From Kribbella steppae (GTDB taxonomy: Bacteria; Actinomycetota; Actinomycetes; Propionibacteriales; Kribbellaceae): a DNA stretch of 64,000 bases. Within the stretch, counting starts at the first letter, position 1; each line of letters opens with the position of its first letter. Made by a program: the position numbers and the translations under genes. The stretch lies in assembly GCF_004342025.1 (NCBI RefSeq), contig NZ_SLWN01000003.1, positions 310,001 through 374,000 of the forward strand. The letters run 5' to 3'. The notes under the pieces were generated by a model. The model worked only from the letters and a program-made list of their open reading frames with translations, was not told where the DNA came from and did no database searches. Shown one piece after another: positions 34,555 through 43,411 of the stretch.

Positions 34555-36480
34555 ATGACCCGTCGGAGAATTCGATTCGCCGTTGCAGCGTTGGCGATTC
34601 TGGTGGCTTCGGTCGCCGGCGTCACGCCCGCTGCAGCCTCGCAGACGTATGAGTCCTTCCGGCCTGGTGCGCCGTGGCTCGACACCAACGGCCAAGTGAT
34701 CCAGGCACATGGTGGTCAGGTCGTCCCGTCGACCGACAACCGTGGTCGGCGGATCTACTACTGGTACGGCGAGGACCGGAGCAAGGGGTACTTCGACAGC
34801 CCCGGCGTGCACGTGTACTCGTCGTACGACCTCTACAACTGGAAGGACGAAGGGCTTGCGCTGCGGGCGATGAGCTCGCCGGACCAGTTCGAGAACGACA
34901 ACTACTTCTCGAAGCTGTACAAGGGCTACACAGCCGCGCAGAAGGAGATTGTCTGGCGCGACCTGTCGACCAACAGCGTCCGCACCGACGGCTGGGCGCG
35001 ACCGTCGATCCTCGAGCGGCCGAAGGTGATCTACAACAAGGCCACTGGCAAGTGGATCATGTGGGTGCACTCCGACGGACCGTCTTCGCCGACGAGCACG
35101 TCGACGTACGCGCGGGCCGAGGCCGGGGTCGCGATCGCCGATTCGCCGATGGGACCGTTCCGCTGGATCGACTCGTACCGGCTGAACCGGGTGCCGAGTG
35201 ATTCGGTGCCTTGGTGCGGTACGTCGCCCGCGTTCGACCCGGCCGGTGGGATGGCGCGGGACATGAACCTGTTCGTGGACGACGACGGCAAGGCGTACAT
35301 CATCTACTCGTCCGAGGAGAACCGGACGATGTACATCTCCAAGCTGAACAACTCCTACACGTATCTGTCCGCTGCACCGGAGAGCGCCGTACAGGGTAGG
35401 GACTTCGTCCGGACGCTGCCGTGCAACCAGCGGGAGGCGCCGGCGATGTTCAAGTCCGAGGGCACGTACTACCTGGTGACGTCGGGGGCGACGGGCTGGG
35501 ACCCGAACCCGGCGCGGTACGCGACCTCGCAGAACATCCTCGGTCAGTTCACCGACCGCGGTAACCCGGTGCCGGGCGCCGGAGCTGCCGACACCTACCG
35601 GTCGCAGAGCACGAACGTGATCCCGGTCGACCAGAAGCACAACAGGTTCCTCTTCATGGGGGACCGATGGACCCCGAGCGATCTGGCGAACGCGCCGTAC
35701 GTGTGGATGCCGATGAGCTTCGGCGAGGGCGGCAGCCTCACCATCGGCCCGGACCAGGAGTGGACCCTCAAGGACCTGAAGCCGTACACCCGCTGGACGG
35801 TCACTTCGCAACTACCGGACACAGTCTGGTTGAACGACACCAGCACACTGCCGGCCCAGGTCACCGTGACGACCTCGGGCGGATCACAGCAGGTCGGGGT
35901 GACGTGGGACGCGTCGACGGTCGCTCAGCCCGGCCCGGCGCAGTTGCGGGGGACGTTGTCCGACGGACGTACCTTCACGCGTTCCGTTGTCGTCGTACCC
36001 CACGGTTTGCGGTACGCCGTCAACGCGGGAGGTACTGCGACAGCGGACTGGACGCGGCTGAGTCAGGTAGCTGCGCCTCTGCTCAACTCGGCGCCTGAGC
36101 AGCCGCTGGCGACGGATCCGGTCACCGGAACGACGTGGGGCTACACAGGATCCAGCGCGCCCGCCGGCACTGGTGACATGTACACCACCCTGCGTTACGC
36201 CAAGGACCACGAGCCGCTCGTCTACACCTTCGGTGGTTTGGAGGCCGGGACCTACATGGTCCACGCCGGCTACTACGACCCGTGGCCGTGGGCGAACCGC
36301 GCCGCCGAGGTCTCGATCAACGGATCGGTGGTGGACACTGAGCGCCTCTTCACCGCGACCCCCACTGCGGCGGCGTACAGCGGTGTGACTGTCGGCGACG
36401 ATGGCAAGGTCACCGTCACCATCACCCCGACCCGCTCACCCGACATCCAGGTCAGCTGGCTCATGGTCGCCAAGAACTGA
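34555..36480 (+). CDS. Secreted GH43-like glycosidase with Ig-like and C-terminal beta domains
   Basis: The protein has 641 residues from ATG 34555, with GATGAGGAGA upstream. Signal peptide about 1-29. A five-bladed propeller domain to about 400 shows IQAHGGQVVPSTDN, YYWYGEDRS, ERPKVIYNKATGKWIMWVH, MNLFVDDDGKAYIIYSSE and EAPAMFKSEGTYYLVTSG, the pattern of the GH43 group near exo-beta-1,3-galactanases. An Ig-like segment (about 425-490, NDTSTLPAQVTVTT) and a final beta domain (about 500-641, malectin- or CBM-like) follow. It probably trims plant galactans such as arabinogalactan; the exact bond is an inference. Confidence 0.83.
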   Translation: MTRRRIRFAVAALAILVASVAGVTPAAASQTYESFRPGAPWLDTNGQVIQAHGGQVVPSTDNRGRRIYYWYGEDRSKGYFDSPGVHVYSSYDLYNWKDEGLALRAMSSPDQFENDNYFSKLYKGYTAAQKEIVWRDLSTNSVRTDGWARPSILERPKVIYNKATGKWIMWVHSDGPSSPTSTSTYARAEAGVAIADSPMGPFRWIDSYRLNRVPSDSVPWCGTSPAFDPAGGMARDMNLFVDDDGKAYIIYSSEENRTMYISKLNNSYTYLSAAPESAVQGRDFVRTLPCNQREAPAMFKSEGTYYLVTSGATGWDPNPARYATSQNILGQFTDRGNPVPGAGAADTYRSQSTNVIPVDQKHNRFLFMGDRWTPSDLANAPYVWMPMSFGEGGSLTIGPDQEWTLKDLKPYTRWTVTSQLPDTVWLNDTSTLPAQVTVTTSGGSQQVGVTWDASTVAQPGPAQLRGTLSDGRTFTRSVVVVPHGLRYAVNAGGTATADWTRLSQVAAPLLNSAPEQPLATDPVTGTTWGYTGSSAPAGTGDMYTTLRYAKDHEPLVYTFGGLEAGTYMVHAGYYDPWPWANRAAEVSINGSVVDTERLFTATPTAAAYSGVTVGDDGKVTVTITPTRSPDIQVSWLMVAKN

Positions 36481-36484
36481 CTGG

Positions 36485-36554
36485 TGGGTTCCCCGGGACG
36501 CTCCCCGAGCGGGCGAACGCGCCTGGACGGTAACCCGACGACCCGGGGAACCCA
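36485..36554 (+). terminator. Terminator after the GH43-like gene
   Basis: Perfect 13-bp arms (TGGGTTCCCCGGG and CCCGGGGAACCCA) start 5 bases after the stop codon. The loop of 44 bases is long. Confidence 0.6.
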
Positions 36555-36576
36555 ACCACAGATCCCATCACATCAA

Positions 36577-36611
36577 CGGGTCAACCCGAAGAGCTCGTCA
36601 GATGAGTGAGA
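36577..36611 (+). repeat. 35-bp direct repeat, left copy
   Basis: CGGGTCAACCCGAAGAGCTC followed by GTC-A-GATGAGTGAGA. The same 35 bases, with one mismatch, lie at 38805-38839. The first 12 bases are a short hairpin (CGGGT-CA-ACCCG). The two copies bracket the TetR, molybdo-oxidoreductase and DUF2867 genes. Confidence 0.9.
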
Positions 36612-36700
36612 CCTGACTTTTGTCACCGAGGCGGGTTGGCGCGGGCGTAGCCCTGTGACCTGGGGTTTTGGTGGCTCGGCTGTCTCGATTTGCGCACTAA

Positions 36701-37303
36701 TCAGGTGGTCGCCGCCCGCACGCCGCGCAGGACGACGTCCAGCACCACGTCAGCCTCGACACGGGCGGCCTCGGGGTCGGCGGCACGCGCAATGTAGAGG
36801 GCTGAGCCGTAGAGACCGCCCAGTGCGAGGTGCGCCAGCGCGTCGAGTGTGACACCGGGCAACGCGCCGCTGTCCACCAGCGGCGTCAGCACGGTCCGCA
36901 GCATTGGCAGCTCGACGCCTTCCGTGCCGTTTTCCCACGCGCGGGCGGCCAGCACGGTCACACTGTCGATGATCACGATCCGCCGGAACGCCGGGCGCAG
37001 GCAGGCGTCGAGGAACGCGGACAGGCCCGCTCGTACCGCGGCCCACGGATCCTCCTCGGCCAGGGCCGCGGCCATCACCGCCCCAGCGGTCTCGTCCAGC
37101 ACCACGTCGTAGACCGCCGTGAACAGCGCGTCCTTGCCGCTGAAGTGGTGGTAAAGAGCGCCCTTCGCGAGACCCGCGCGCTGGACGATGTCGTCCATCG
37201 CGGTCGCCGCGTAGCCCTGTTCGACGAACCGCTCGCGCGCGATCCCGACCAGCAGCTCCCGGGTTGCCTCCGCCTGCCGTTCCCGCAGCCTCTTGACAGT
37301 CAC
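36701..37303 (-). CDS. TetR-family regulator
   Basis: The protein has 200 residues from GTG 37303; the frame runs 25 codons further but that part holds the operator. The HTH is at about 12-55 (RELLVGIARERFVEQGYAATAMDDIVQRAGLAKGALYHHFSGK in two parts). It is divergent from the molybdo-oxidoreductase gene, with the dyad ACCGAC-N5-GTCGGT between them, so it probably represses that operon and itself. Confidence 0.88.
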   Translation of the reverse strand: MTVKRLRERQAEATRELLVGIARERFVEQGYAATAMDDIVQRAGLAKGALYHHFSGKDALFTAVYDVVLDETAGAVMAAALAEEDPWAAVRAGLSAFLDACLRPAFRRIVIIDSVTVLAARAWENGTEGVELPMLRTVLTPLVDSGALPGVTLDALAHLALGGLYGSALYIARAADPEAARVEADVVLDVVLRGVRAATT

Positions 37304-37337
37304 CCGGCAAGCATAAAAGACTGACTGCAAGTCGGTG

Positions 37338-37354
37338 ACCGACCGTCGGTCGGT
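37338..37354. promoter_or_regulatory. TetR operator dyad
   Basis: ACCGAC at 37338-37343 and GTCGGT at 37349-37354 are perfect arms around CGTCG. GTCGGT also occurs at 37331-37336. The site is 15 bp before the AAAGGAGGT of the oxidoreductase gene. Confidence 0.7.
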
Positions 37355-37368
37355 AAAGGAGGTCCGTG

Positions 37369-38049
37369 ATGTTGCCACTTCCGCCCGGACAACGCCGCGT
37401 CGAGGGATTCCCGCGATTTGGCACGCACCTGCACCGGCCGCCGCCCGCGGTGCCAGACGCTCCGGTGATCGCGATCAGCGGCGTCGTGCGCAAGCCGTCG
37501 GAGGTGCGGCTGCCGGAGCTCGCCACGCTGTCGCGGCGCGAGATCGTCGCCGACTTCCACTGCGTCTCCGGCTGGACGGCGACCGACCTGCGGTGGGAAG
37601 GGGTGCGCTTCGCCGACTTCTTTCGCGCCTTCGTCGAGCCGGCGCTCGACTCCGAGGTCTCCGTCAGCCACCTGACGTTCGTGGGTCTGGACGGGATCAA
37701 CTCCGTGGTCGAGCCGCAGGACGCGCTGGCGGACGACGTCCTGCTCGCGGACCGGGTGAACGGGCGCCCACTCGGCGGCGATCACGGCGCGCCGATCCGG
37801 TTGGTCAGCCCGGCCCAGTACGGCTACATGAGCATCAAGCACTTGTGCTTGGTCGAGGTGTGTTCCACGCTCCCGGCACATCGCCTCGATCGAGGCATCA
37901 TCGGCCGGCTGATCGAGGGCCATCCCCGGGCTCGGGTCTGGCACGAGGAGCGCCACGGCCACATCCCGGGACGGCTGATCCGGCCGTTCTACCGCCCGCT
38001 GATCCGCCCCATCCGCGCCCTCTGCGCGAAAGGAACGCAAGACCGATGA
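37369..38049 (+). CDS. Molybdopterin-dependent oxidoreductase (sulfite oxidase-like fold)
   Basis: The protein has 226 residues from ATG 37369, with the strong site AAAGGAGGT before it. The conserved block is VADFHCVSGWTATDLRWEGV, in which Cys65 should bind molybdenum, then VSPAQYGYMSIKHLCLVEV. This is the short molybdenum domain of the sulfite oxidase/YedY superfamily without signal peptide, heme or dimer domain. YedY-like enzymes reduce sulfoxides; the substrate here is unknown. The stop overlaps the start of the DUF2867 gene. Confidence 0.85.
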   Translation: MLPLPPGQRRVEGFPRFGTHLHRPPPAVPDAPVIAISGVVRKPSEVRLPELATLSRREIVADFHCVSGWTATDLRWEGVRFADFFRAFVEPALDSEVSVSHLTFVGLDGINSVVEPQDALADDVLLADRVNGRPLGGDHGAPIRLVSPAQYGYMSIKHLCLVEVCSTLPAHRLDRGIIGRLIEGHPRARVWHEERHGHIPGRLIRPFYRPLIRPIRALCAKGTQDR

Positions 38050-38654
38050 GACTCCCCAACGACGTGCTGAAGACCCAGGACTGGATCATCGACGACATCG
38101 TGCCCGACTTCGACGTCGAGGATGTCTGGGCCCTTCCCATCGAGGGCGGCGCGCACGATTTTCCAGCCGTCGTCGAGACGCAGCAATCCCTCGACTTTCC
38201 GGCGTCCGCGCCGCTGCCGGTGCGCTTGCTGTGGGGCATTCGCGACCTGCTCGGACGCGCGTTCGGACTCGGGCGCATTTCGACATCCGCAGACGCCGCC
38301 GGCGCCTGGCCACCCGTTCCCGGCACCGGCGAACCGTCGCTGCTCGCGCGGCTTCCGGACGACCTCCGCGACAAGTCCCCAGCATTGCAGGTCACCGACA
38401 AGCCGTTTCGGCCGCTGTACCGCACCGGCACCGAACTCGCCCAGGAAATCTCCAACCGCACCATGTACGGAGTGATGCACCTGGCCTGGGCGGACCAGGG
38501 AAGCGGCCGCTACCGCGCGCAGATGACTGTCTACGTCAAACCCCGCGGCACCTTCGGCAAGGCGTACATGGCGTTCATCAAGCCGTTCCGCTATGCGATC
38601 GTCTATCCGGCACTCATGCGACACTTCGAACGAACCTGGTCGCAACAGCACTGA
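38046..38654 (+). CDS. DUF2867-family protein
   Basis: The protein has 202 residues from ATG 38046, which overlaps the previous stop (ATGA). The DUF2867 pattern is visible: LPNDVLKTQDWIIDDIVPDFDVEDVWALPIEGGAHDFPAVV split in two, LLWGIRDLLGRAFGLG and MYGVMHLAWADQGSGRYRAQMTVYVKPRGTFGKAYMAFIKPFRYAIVYP. DUF2867 proteins are related to polyketide-cyclase-like folds and often sit with oxidoreductases. The function is unknown. Confidence 0.83.
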   Translation: MRLPNDVLKTQDWIIDDIVPDFDVEDVWALPIEGGAHDFPAVVETQQSLDFPASAPLPVRLLWGIRDLLGRAFGLGRISTSADAAGAWPPVPGTGEPSLLARLPDDLRDKSPALQVTDKPFRPLYRTGTELAQEISNRTMYGVMHLAWADQGSGRYRAQMTVYVKPRGTFGKAYMAFIKPFRYAIVYPALMRHFERTWSQQH

Positions 38655-38804
38655 CGAGCGAGTCTGTACCCCGTGAGCGCGGATCAGCACGTTGCGCCCG
38701 GGCCGGGTCCCGGCCGGTACGACGACACTTGTTCGACCGCGTCACGGACCACCGCACTCGCACTCACCAACTGATCGAGCACTGCACACTAAAGTGATAA
38801 AACT

Positions 38805-38839
38805 CGGGTCAACCCGAAGAGCTCGTCCGATGAGTGAGA
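38805..38839 (+). repeat. 35-bp direct repeat, right copy
   Basis: Right-hand copy of the repeat at 36577, with C in place of A at the 24th base. It lies 26 bases before ATG 38865 of the GH13 gene, so it is also in that gene's promoter/leader region. Confidence 0.9.
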
Positions 38840-38864
38840 AGTCCGCTGTCGGCTAACTTGTCTC

Positions 38865-40457
38865 ATGGACGTTCTTCCGTGGTGGCAGACCGGCGCGATC
38901 TACCAGATCTATCCGCGATCGTTTGCCGACAGCAACGATGATGGTGTCGGCGACCTGGCCGGTGTCACCGGTCACCTCGAGTATCTGGCCGGCCTGGGGG
39001 TCGCTGCCATCTGGTTGTCCCCGTTCTACCCGTCGCCGATGGACGACTTCGGGTACGACGTGACCGATCACACCGGTGTCGATCCGGTGTTCGGCACCGT
39101 CGCCGACGCCGAGGAGCTGATCGAGGCCGCGCACCGGCACGGGCTCCGCGTGATAGTCGACTTCATCCCGAACCACACGTCGTACCAGCACCCGTGGTTC
39201 GTCGCCTCCCGCACTCGGGACGATCAGTACGCCGACTGGTACTACTGGCGTGATCCCGCTCCCGGCGGTGGCCCGCCGAACAACTGGCTGTCGGTGTTCG
39301 GCGGCCCGGCCTGGACCTTCGACGATCGTCGCGGTCAGTACTACTACCACGCCTACCTGCCCGAGCAGCCCGATCTGAACTGGCGCAATCCGGCCGTCCG
39401 GACCGCGCAGTACGACGTACTGCGGACCTGGCTCGCGCGTGGCGTCGACGGGTTCCGGATCGACGCCTTTCGTCAGTTGCTCAAAGATCCACAATGGCGC
39501 GACAACCCGCCGAATCCCGAGTGGCAGACCGGCGACGACCCGTACCTGTCGCTTCGCCCGGTCCACTCCACCGATCAGGCCGACATCGTCGACGTCATCG
39601 CGGAGCTCCGATCGGTCCTGCCGGATCAGGCGGCGTTGATGGCTGAGCTGTACCTCCCGCTGGACAAGCTGATGCGGTACTACGGAACCGACGGCTCGGG
39701 GATCCACCTGCCGACCAACATGCACCTGGTCTCGTCGCCTTGGACACCGACGGACATCGCCCACCTGGCCGAGGAGTACGAAGCCTTGTTGCCGAGTGGA
39801 GCGTGGCCGAACTGGGTGACGGGCAACCACGATCGCAGTCGCATAGCGAGCCGCATCGGACCAGCTCAGGCACGCGTCGCCGCGGTGCTGCTGCTGACCC
39901 TCCGCGGCACCCCCACGCTGTACTACGGCGAGGAGCTCGGCATGCTCGACATCCCCGTCTCCGGCTCCCAGCTGCGGGACCCGCTGACACGCAGGCTGCC
40001 CGATCAGGCGATGGGACGCGATCCCGAACGTACGCCGATGCGCTGGACGTCGGCGTACCACGCCGGATTCTGTCCCGACTCCGTCACGCCCTGGCTGCCG
40101 ACCGAGCCGCATCCGGCTGGGGTCGACGTCAAGTCCCAGGACGGTTCGCCGACGTCGATGCTCACGCTGTACCGCGCCCTGCTGGAAGTGAGACAGACCT
40201 CGAACGCGCTCCGCACCGGCGCCTACAGAACCGTCCTGGTCACCGACGACGTGCTCGTCTATGAACGCCGGTCGGCCGACGCGGCCCAGTTGATCGCCTT
40301 GAACTTCACCGATCGACCGCAGCCGATCACGCTGCCACCGGGTGCTCACGCCGTACTGTCCACCCACGAACTGCCGGCCCAGCCCACCACACTCCGACCG
40401 AACGAAGGCCTCGTGCTGCAACAAAGCTTGGATCCAGCAGCGTCTGTAAGTATGTGA
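38865..40457 (+). CDS. GH13 alpha-glucosidase / oligo-1,6-glucosidase
   Basis: The protein has 530 residues, the length of the GH13 oligo-1,6-glucosidase group. WWQTGAIYQIYPRSFADSNDDGVGDLAG starts it, in two conserved parts. The catalytic set is present: nucleophile Asp200 in GFRIDAF, acid/base Glu261 in AELYL, Asp323 in GNHDRSR, and the calcium-related VIVDFIPNHTS. No signal peptide is seen, so it works inside the cell on maltose, isomaltose or trehalose-like sugars. Its stop overlaps the META lipoprotein start. No CTTGCAG box is upstream, so the MalR-like repressor may not control it. Confidence 0.92.
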   Translation: MDVLPWWQTGAIYQIYPRSFADSNDDGVGDLAGVTGHLEYLAGLGVAAIWLSPFYPSPMDDFGYDVTDHTGVDPVFGTVADAEELIEAAHRHGLRVIVDFIPNHTSYQHPWFVASRTRDDQYADWYYWRDPAPGGGPPNNWLSVFGGPAWTFDDRRGQYYYHAYLPEQPDLNWRNPAVRTAQYDVLRTWLARGVDGFRIDAFRQLLKDPQWRDNPPNPEWQTGDDPYLSLRPVHSTDQADIVDVIAELRSVLPDQAALMAELYLPLDKLMRYYGTDGSGIHLPTNMHLVSSPWTPTDIAHLAEEYEALLPSGAWPNWVTGNHDRSRIASRIGPAQARVAAVLLLTLRGTPTLYYGEELGMLDIPVSGSQLRDPLTRRLPDQAMGRDPERTPMRWTSAYHAGFCPDSVTPWLPTEPHPAGVDVKSQDGSPTSMLTLYRALLEVRQTSNALRTGAYRTVLVTDDVLVYERRSADAAQLIALNFTDRPQPITLPPGAHAVLSTHELPAQPTTLRPNEGLVLQQSLDPAASVSM

Positions 40458-41257
40458 AGATGCGGCTCCTCGGCGTGCTGATGGCGGGCGTAGGCCTGTC
40501 TCTGGCCGCGTGCGGTACTGAAGTGCAGACCGGCGACAGCGGTGGCTCCGACAGCGGTGGCTCGCCGGTTGGGAAGTCGTACCTTTCGGTCAAGCTGACC
40601 GAGGACGGCAAGGTCAAGCAGTTGGTGCCGGGGACCCGGATCCGGCTGGACTTCCGCGACGAGGGAGCGCTCGGCTTCCACACCGGCTGCAACCAACTCG
40701 GCGGCATGATCTCGCTCGCTGGCGGCACCGTGACGATGGACGCCTACGGCGGTACCGAGATCGGCTGCGGCGCTGCGAAGCAAGCCCAGGACGAGTGGCT
40801 CGGCGAGCTCCTCAAGGCGCGTCCCACCTGGAAGGTCGAGGCGGACACTCTCACCCTCACCAGAGGTGGTACGACGCTCGTCCTCAAGGATCGCAAGATC
40901 GTCGAGCCGGACCTGCCGATCGCGGGCACAAAGTGGACTGTGGACGGTGTGATGTCGGGGGAGGCCGTCGAGCACTTCTACGGTCTGGCGCCGGCGTACT
41001 TCACGATCGAGGGCGAGCGAATCACCGGTTCGACCGGCTGCAACGCGTTCGAGGGTCCCGTCACCCGGACCACCACGACGCTGTCCGTCGGCGCGTTGGC
41101 GATGACCCTCGTCGGGTGCCTCGGCGACACCGCCCGGCTGGACGGGGCAGTGATCGGCGTCCTGGGGAGCCCGCTGACCTACTCCATCGACTACAACCGC
41201 CTGGAACTCCGAACCGCCGACGGCAAGCGTGGCCTCAATCTGATCGCCAAGAAGTGA
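40454..41257 (+). CDS. Lipoprotein with two META domains
   Basis: 267 residues from GTG 40454 (ATG 40460 is the alternative). A lipoprotein signal ends in LSLAAC-G. Two META domains follow at about 45-150 and 155-265; each holds the hallmark TGCN (HTGCNQLGG and STGCNAFEG). META domains occur in HslJ-like surface proteins linked to stress or drug tolerance. Mature residues just after the Cys are Gly/Ser-rich (GGSDSGGS). Confidence 0.85.
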   Translation: MKMRLLGVLMAGVGLSLAACGTEVQTGDSGGSDSGGSPVGKSYLSVKLTEDGKVKQLVPGTRIRLDFRDEGALGFHTGCNQLGGMISLAGGTVTMDAYGGTEIGCGAAKQAQDEWLGELLKARPTWKVEADTLTLTRGGTTLVLKDRKIVEPDLPIAGTKWTVDGVMSGEAVEHFYGLAPAYFTIEGERITGSTGCNAFEGPVTRTTTTLSVGALAMTLVGCLGDTARLDGAVIGVLGSPLTYSIDYNRLELRTADGKRGLNLIAKK

Positions 41258-41267
41258 CAATGGCTGG

Positions 41268-42173
41268 GTGAGCGCGGCGCGGACGGTGGCACGGGGACTC
41301 CCGGTGGAGCCGGGGGTCTACCGGTTTCGGGACGAGGCCGGGAAGGTGCTGTACGTCGGCCGTGCGGTGAACCTGCGGCGTCGGGTGCAGTCGTACTGGA
41401 CGCATCTCGGGGATCGGCCGCGGTTGCGCCGGATGGTGGAGCGCATCGACCGGGTCGAAGCCGTCTGGTGCGACTCCGAGCACGAAGCGGCCTGGCTGGA
41501 ACGCAACCTGCTGGAGCATTCCAAGCCGCGCTGGAACCGCACCAAGGGCGGTCAGGAAGTCGTCGGGTACATCCGGGTCGACGACGGTCCGAGGCGTCCC
41601 GAGTTGCGGCTCGCACACCTGGTCACCGGGCCCGAGCAGCACTTCGGCCCGTACCTCGGCGGTGTCCGGATCCGGCTGGCGCTCTCTGCCCTCCATCGGG
41701 TGCTGCCGTTGGCCTACAGCGGTACGACGAACGGCTCGGAGCGCGAGTTCGCCGAGCTGTTCGGGATCGGTCCGGCCGATCGCGAAACGCTCGCGCGGAC
41801 GGCAATCGCCGTACTCGAACGGGATCCGGCGGCCGTGAGCGCGCTGCGGGCCGAGCTGGAACGGCGCCGGGACCGTGCGGCGGCCGAGTTGCGGTTCGAG
41901 TTCGCGGCGAAGTTGCAGGAGGAGATCGCGGGGTTCGACTGGATCGTCGCCGAGCAGAAGGTGTCCTGGCTGGAGCCGCGCGACGCCGATGTGTACGGCT
42001 GGGCGGACGACGTACTCGTGCACTTCCAAGTACGCGCCGGCCGGATGTGCAAGTGGACCCAGCGTGCCGTCAGCGAGGCAGTCGCTCGCGATCGGGTGGC
42101 GGCGACTCCGGTCCTCTGGCAGCCGTTCGCCCGACGCAACGCCGAGCTCGCGGCGCGACTCCTGCGCGGGTGA
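41268..42173 (+). CDS. Stand-alone GIY-YIG nuclease, UvrC N-terminal-like
   Basis: The protein has 301 residues from GTG 41268. The GIY-YIG domain occupies 1-90: PGVYRF and LYVGRA are the two motif halves, with R-x-x-x-S/Y-W (RRVQSYW) and the catalytic Glu in EHEAAWLERNLL. A UVR-like helix pair (ELRFEFAAKLQEEI) lies near 210. It lacks UvrC's RNase H-like nuclease and HhH parts, so it can only make the 3'-side type of cut, as Cho does. It may nick at bulky DNA damage or work on other DNA. Confidence 0.85.
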   Translation: MSAARTVARGLPVEPGVYRFRDEAGKVLYVGRAVNLRRRVQSYWTHLGDRPRLRRMVERIDRVEAVWCDSEHEAAWLERNLLEHSKPRWNRTKGGQEVVGYIRVDDGPRRPELRLAHLVTGPEQHFGPYLGGVRIRLALSALHRVLPLAYSGTTNGSEREFAELFGIGPADRETLARTAIAVLERDPAAVSALRAELERRRDRAAAELRFEFAAKLQEEIAGFDWIVAEQKVSWLEPRDADVYGWADDVLVHFQVRAGRMCKWTQRAVSEAVARDRVAATPVLWQPFARRNAELAARLLRG

Positions 42174-42424
42174 CTTCTTCGGACTCCGCAAATCACCGGC
42201 TGAACCTTCCGTCGCGCAGCGCATAATCCACACCGCCGTCCGCCTGTCAGGCAGGGAGTTTCGGTGGGCCAGGTCGTTGCCGTCCACACCTTTTCGATGG
42301 GCGGAAAACCGGGCTGATCCGAGCGTCCGCGGCCCCCATCGGCTGCCAGAATCCAGAGTCCGCCGGCATGCCGCCCGACCCGGTGGCGATGCCTCCCACA
42401 GGTGCCTTCGGAGGGGCGCGACTG

Positions 42425-43411
42425 ATGACGCTGAGACTGGTGTTCGACCGAGACGACCTGCTACGGGTTCGCCTGGCCGACGGCCCTGATCCCCTGTGGG
42501 AGCTGGTGCTGAGCCTCCTGTGCGCCCGCGATCGCGACCCGCAGTTGCCCGCCCACCTAGCCCGCTGGCGCCGTCAGGCGGGGGCCCGGGTACGGCGTGA
42601 TGCCCACGCCCGTGAGTGGCTGTCGACCCTGTTCACGCTGGTCCCGGCGGCCGGAGACTTCCCTGATTTCCTCACTCCGGCCTACGACCGCGGCGGTATC
42701 GACGCCGGCTGCGAAGCACTGGCCGGCACCCGGCGCGGCCTGCTCGAGACAGATCTGGCCGGCGTGTTCGGCGATGACACGCCACCGTCCTGGGTCCGGG
42801 AGCTTGCCACCGGGGATCGTCGCCGGCTTTCAGCGGTGACTGGCGCGGTGCGCTCCGGCTACGAGGCGATGCTGGCCCCGCAGTGGCACGAGATCAGCGG
42901 CGCCACCTCCACCGACCGGACGTCGCGTGCTGGGGTGCTCGCACGCGAAGGCGTCGGCGGTCTCCTCGCCGGCATCCCCGGCGTCATCGGCTGGGACGGC
43001 CAGGTCCTGGAGATCGGCTACGGACTCCGCACGCACACCGTCCACCTCCGCGGCCGGGGCCTGACGTTGCAGCCGAGCTTCTTCTGCACCGAGCGCCCGA
43101 TCACTCTGATCGACCCCGAGCTGCCGCCGGTCCCGGTCTATCCAGCGGCCGGTACGCCGCTCGCCGGGTCGCTGGAGGTCTCACCACGACTCGTCGCACT
43201 GCTCGGCCGCACCCGCGCAGAGTGCCTCGCCGCCCTGACCTCCACCCGCACCACCAGTGAACTTGCGGCCCGGGTCGGCACCTCGATCGGAACCGCCAGC
43301 AAGCATGCGACGGTATTGCGTGAGGCCGGTCTGGTCACCAGCGTTCGCCACCGGGGCGCCGTACGGCACTACCTCACCCAGCTCGGATCGGCGCTGCTCG
43401 ATGAGTGCTGA
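42425..43411 (+). CDS. ArsR-like winged-helix regulator with a long N-terminal domain
   Basis: The protein has 328 residues from ATG 42425, with GGAGGGGCG upstream. The first 230 residues have no known motif, though VRLADGPDPLWELVLSLLCAR at the start is typical of actinobacterial ArsR-type proteins of this size. A winged helix is at about 255-328: LLGRTRAECLAALTSTRTTSELAARVGTSIGTASKHATVLREAGLV in two parts. The stop overlaps the ATG of the following lipoprotein gene, so regulator and lipoproteins are one transcript. Confidence 0.82.
   Translation: MTLRLVFDRDDLLRVRLADGPDPLWELVLSLLCARDRDPQLPAHLARWRRQAGARVRRDAHAREWLSTLFTLVPAAGDFPDFLTPAYDRGGIDAGCEALAGTRRGLLETDLAGVFGDDTPPSWVRELATGDRRRLSAVTGAVRSGYEAMLAPQWHEISGATSTDRTSRAGVLAREGVGGLLAGIPGVIGWDGQVLEIGYGLRTHTVHLRGRGLTLQPSFFCTERPITLIDPELPPVPVYPAAGTPLAGSLEVSPRLVALLGRTRAECLAALTSTRTTSELAARVGTSIGTASKHATVLREAGLVTSVRHRGAVRHYLTQLGSALLDEC

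Noticed and set aside
36577..38839. Insertion sequence or transposon between the 35-bp repeats
   Set aside because: There is no transposase or integrase gene inside and the repeats are direct, not inverted; I kept it as a repeat-bounded cassette only.
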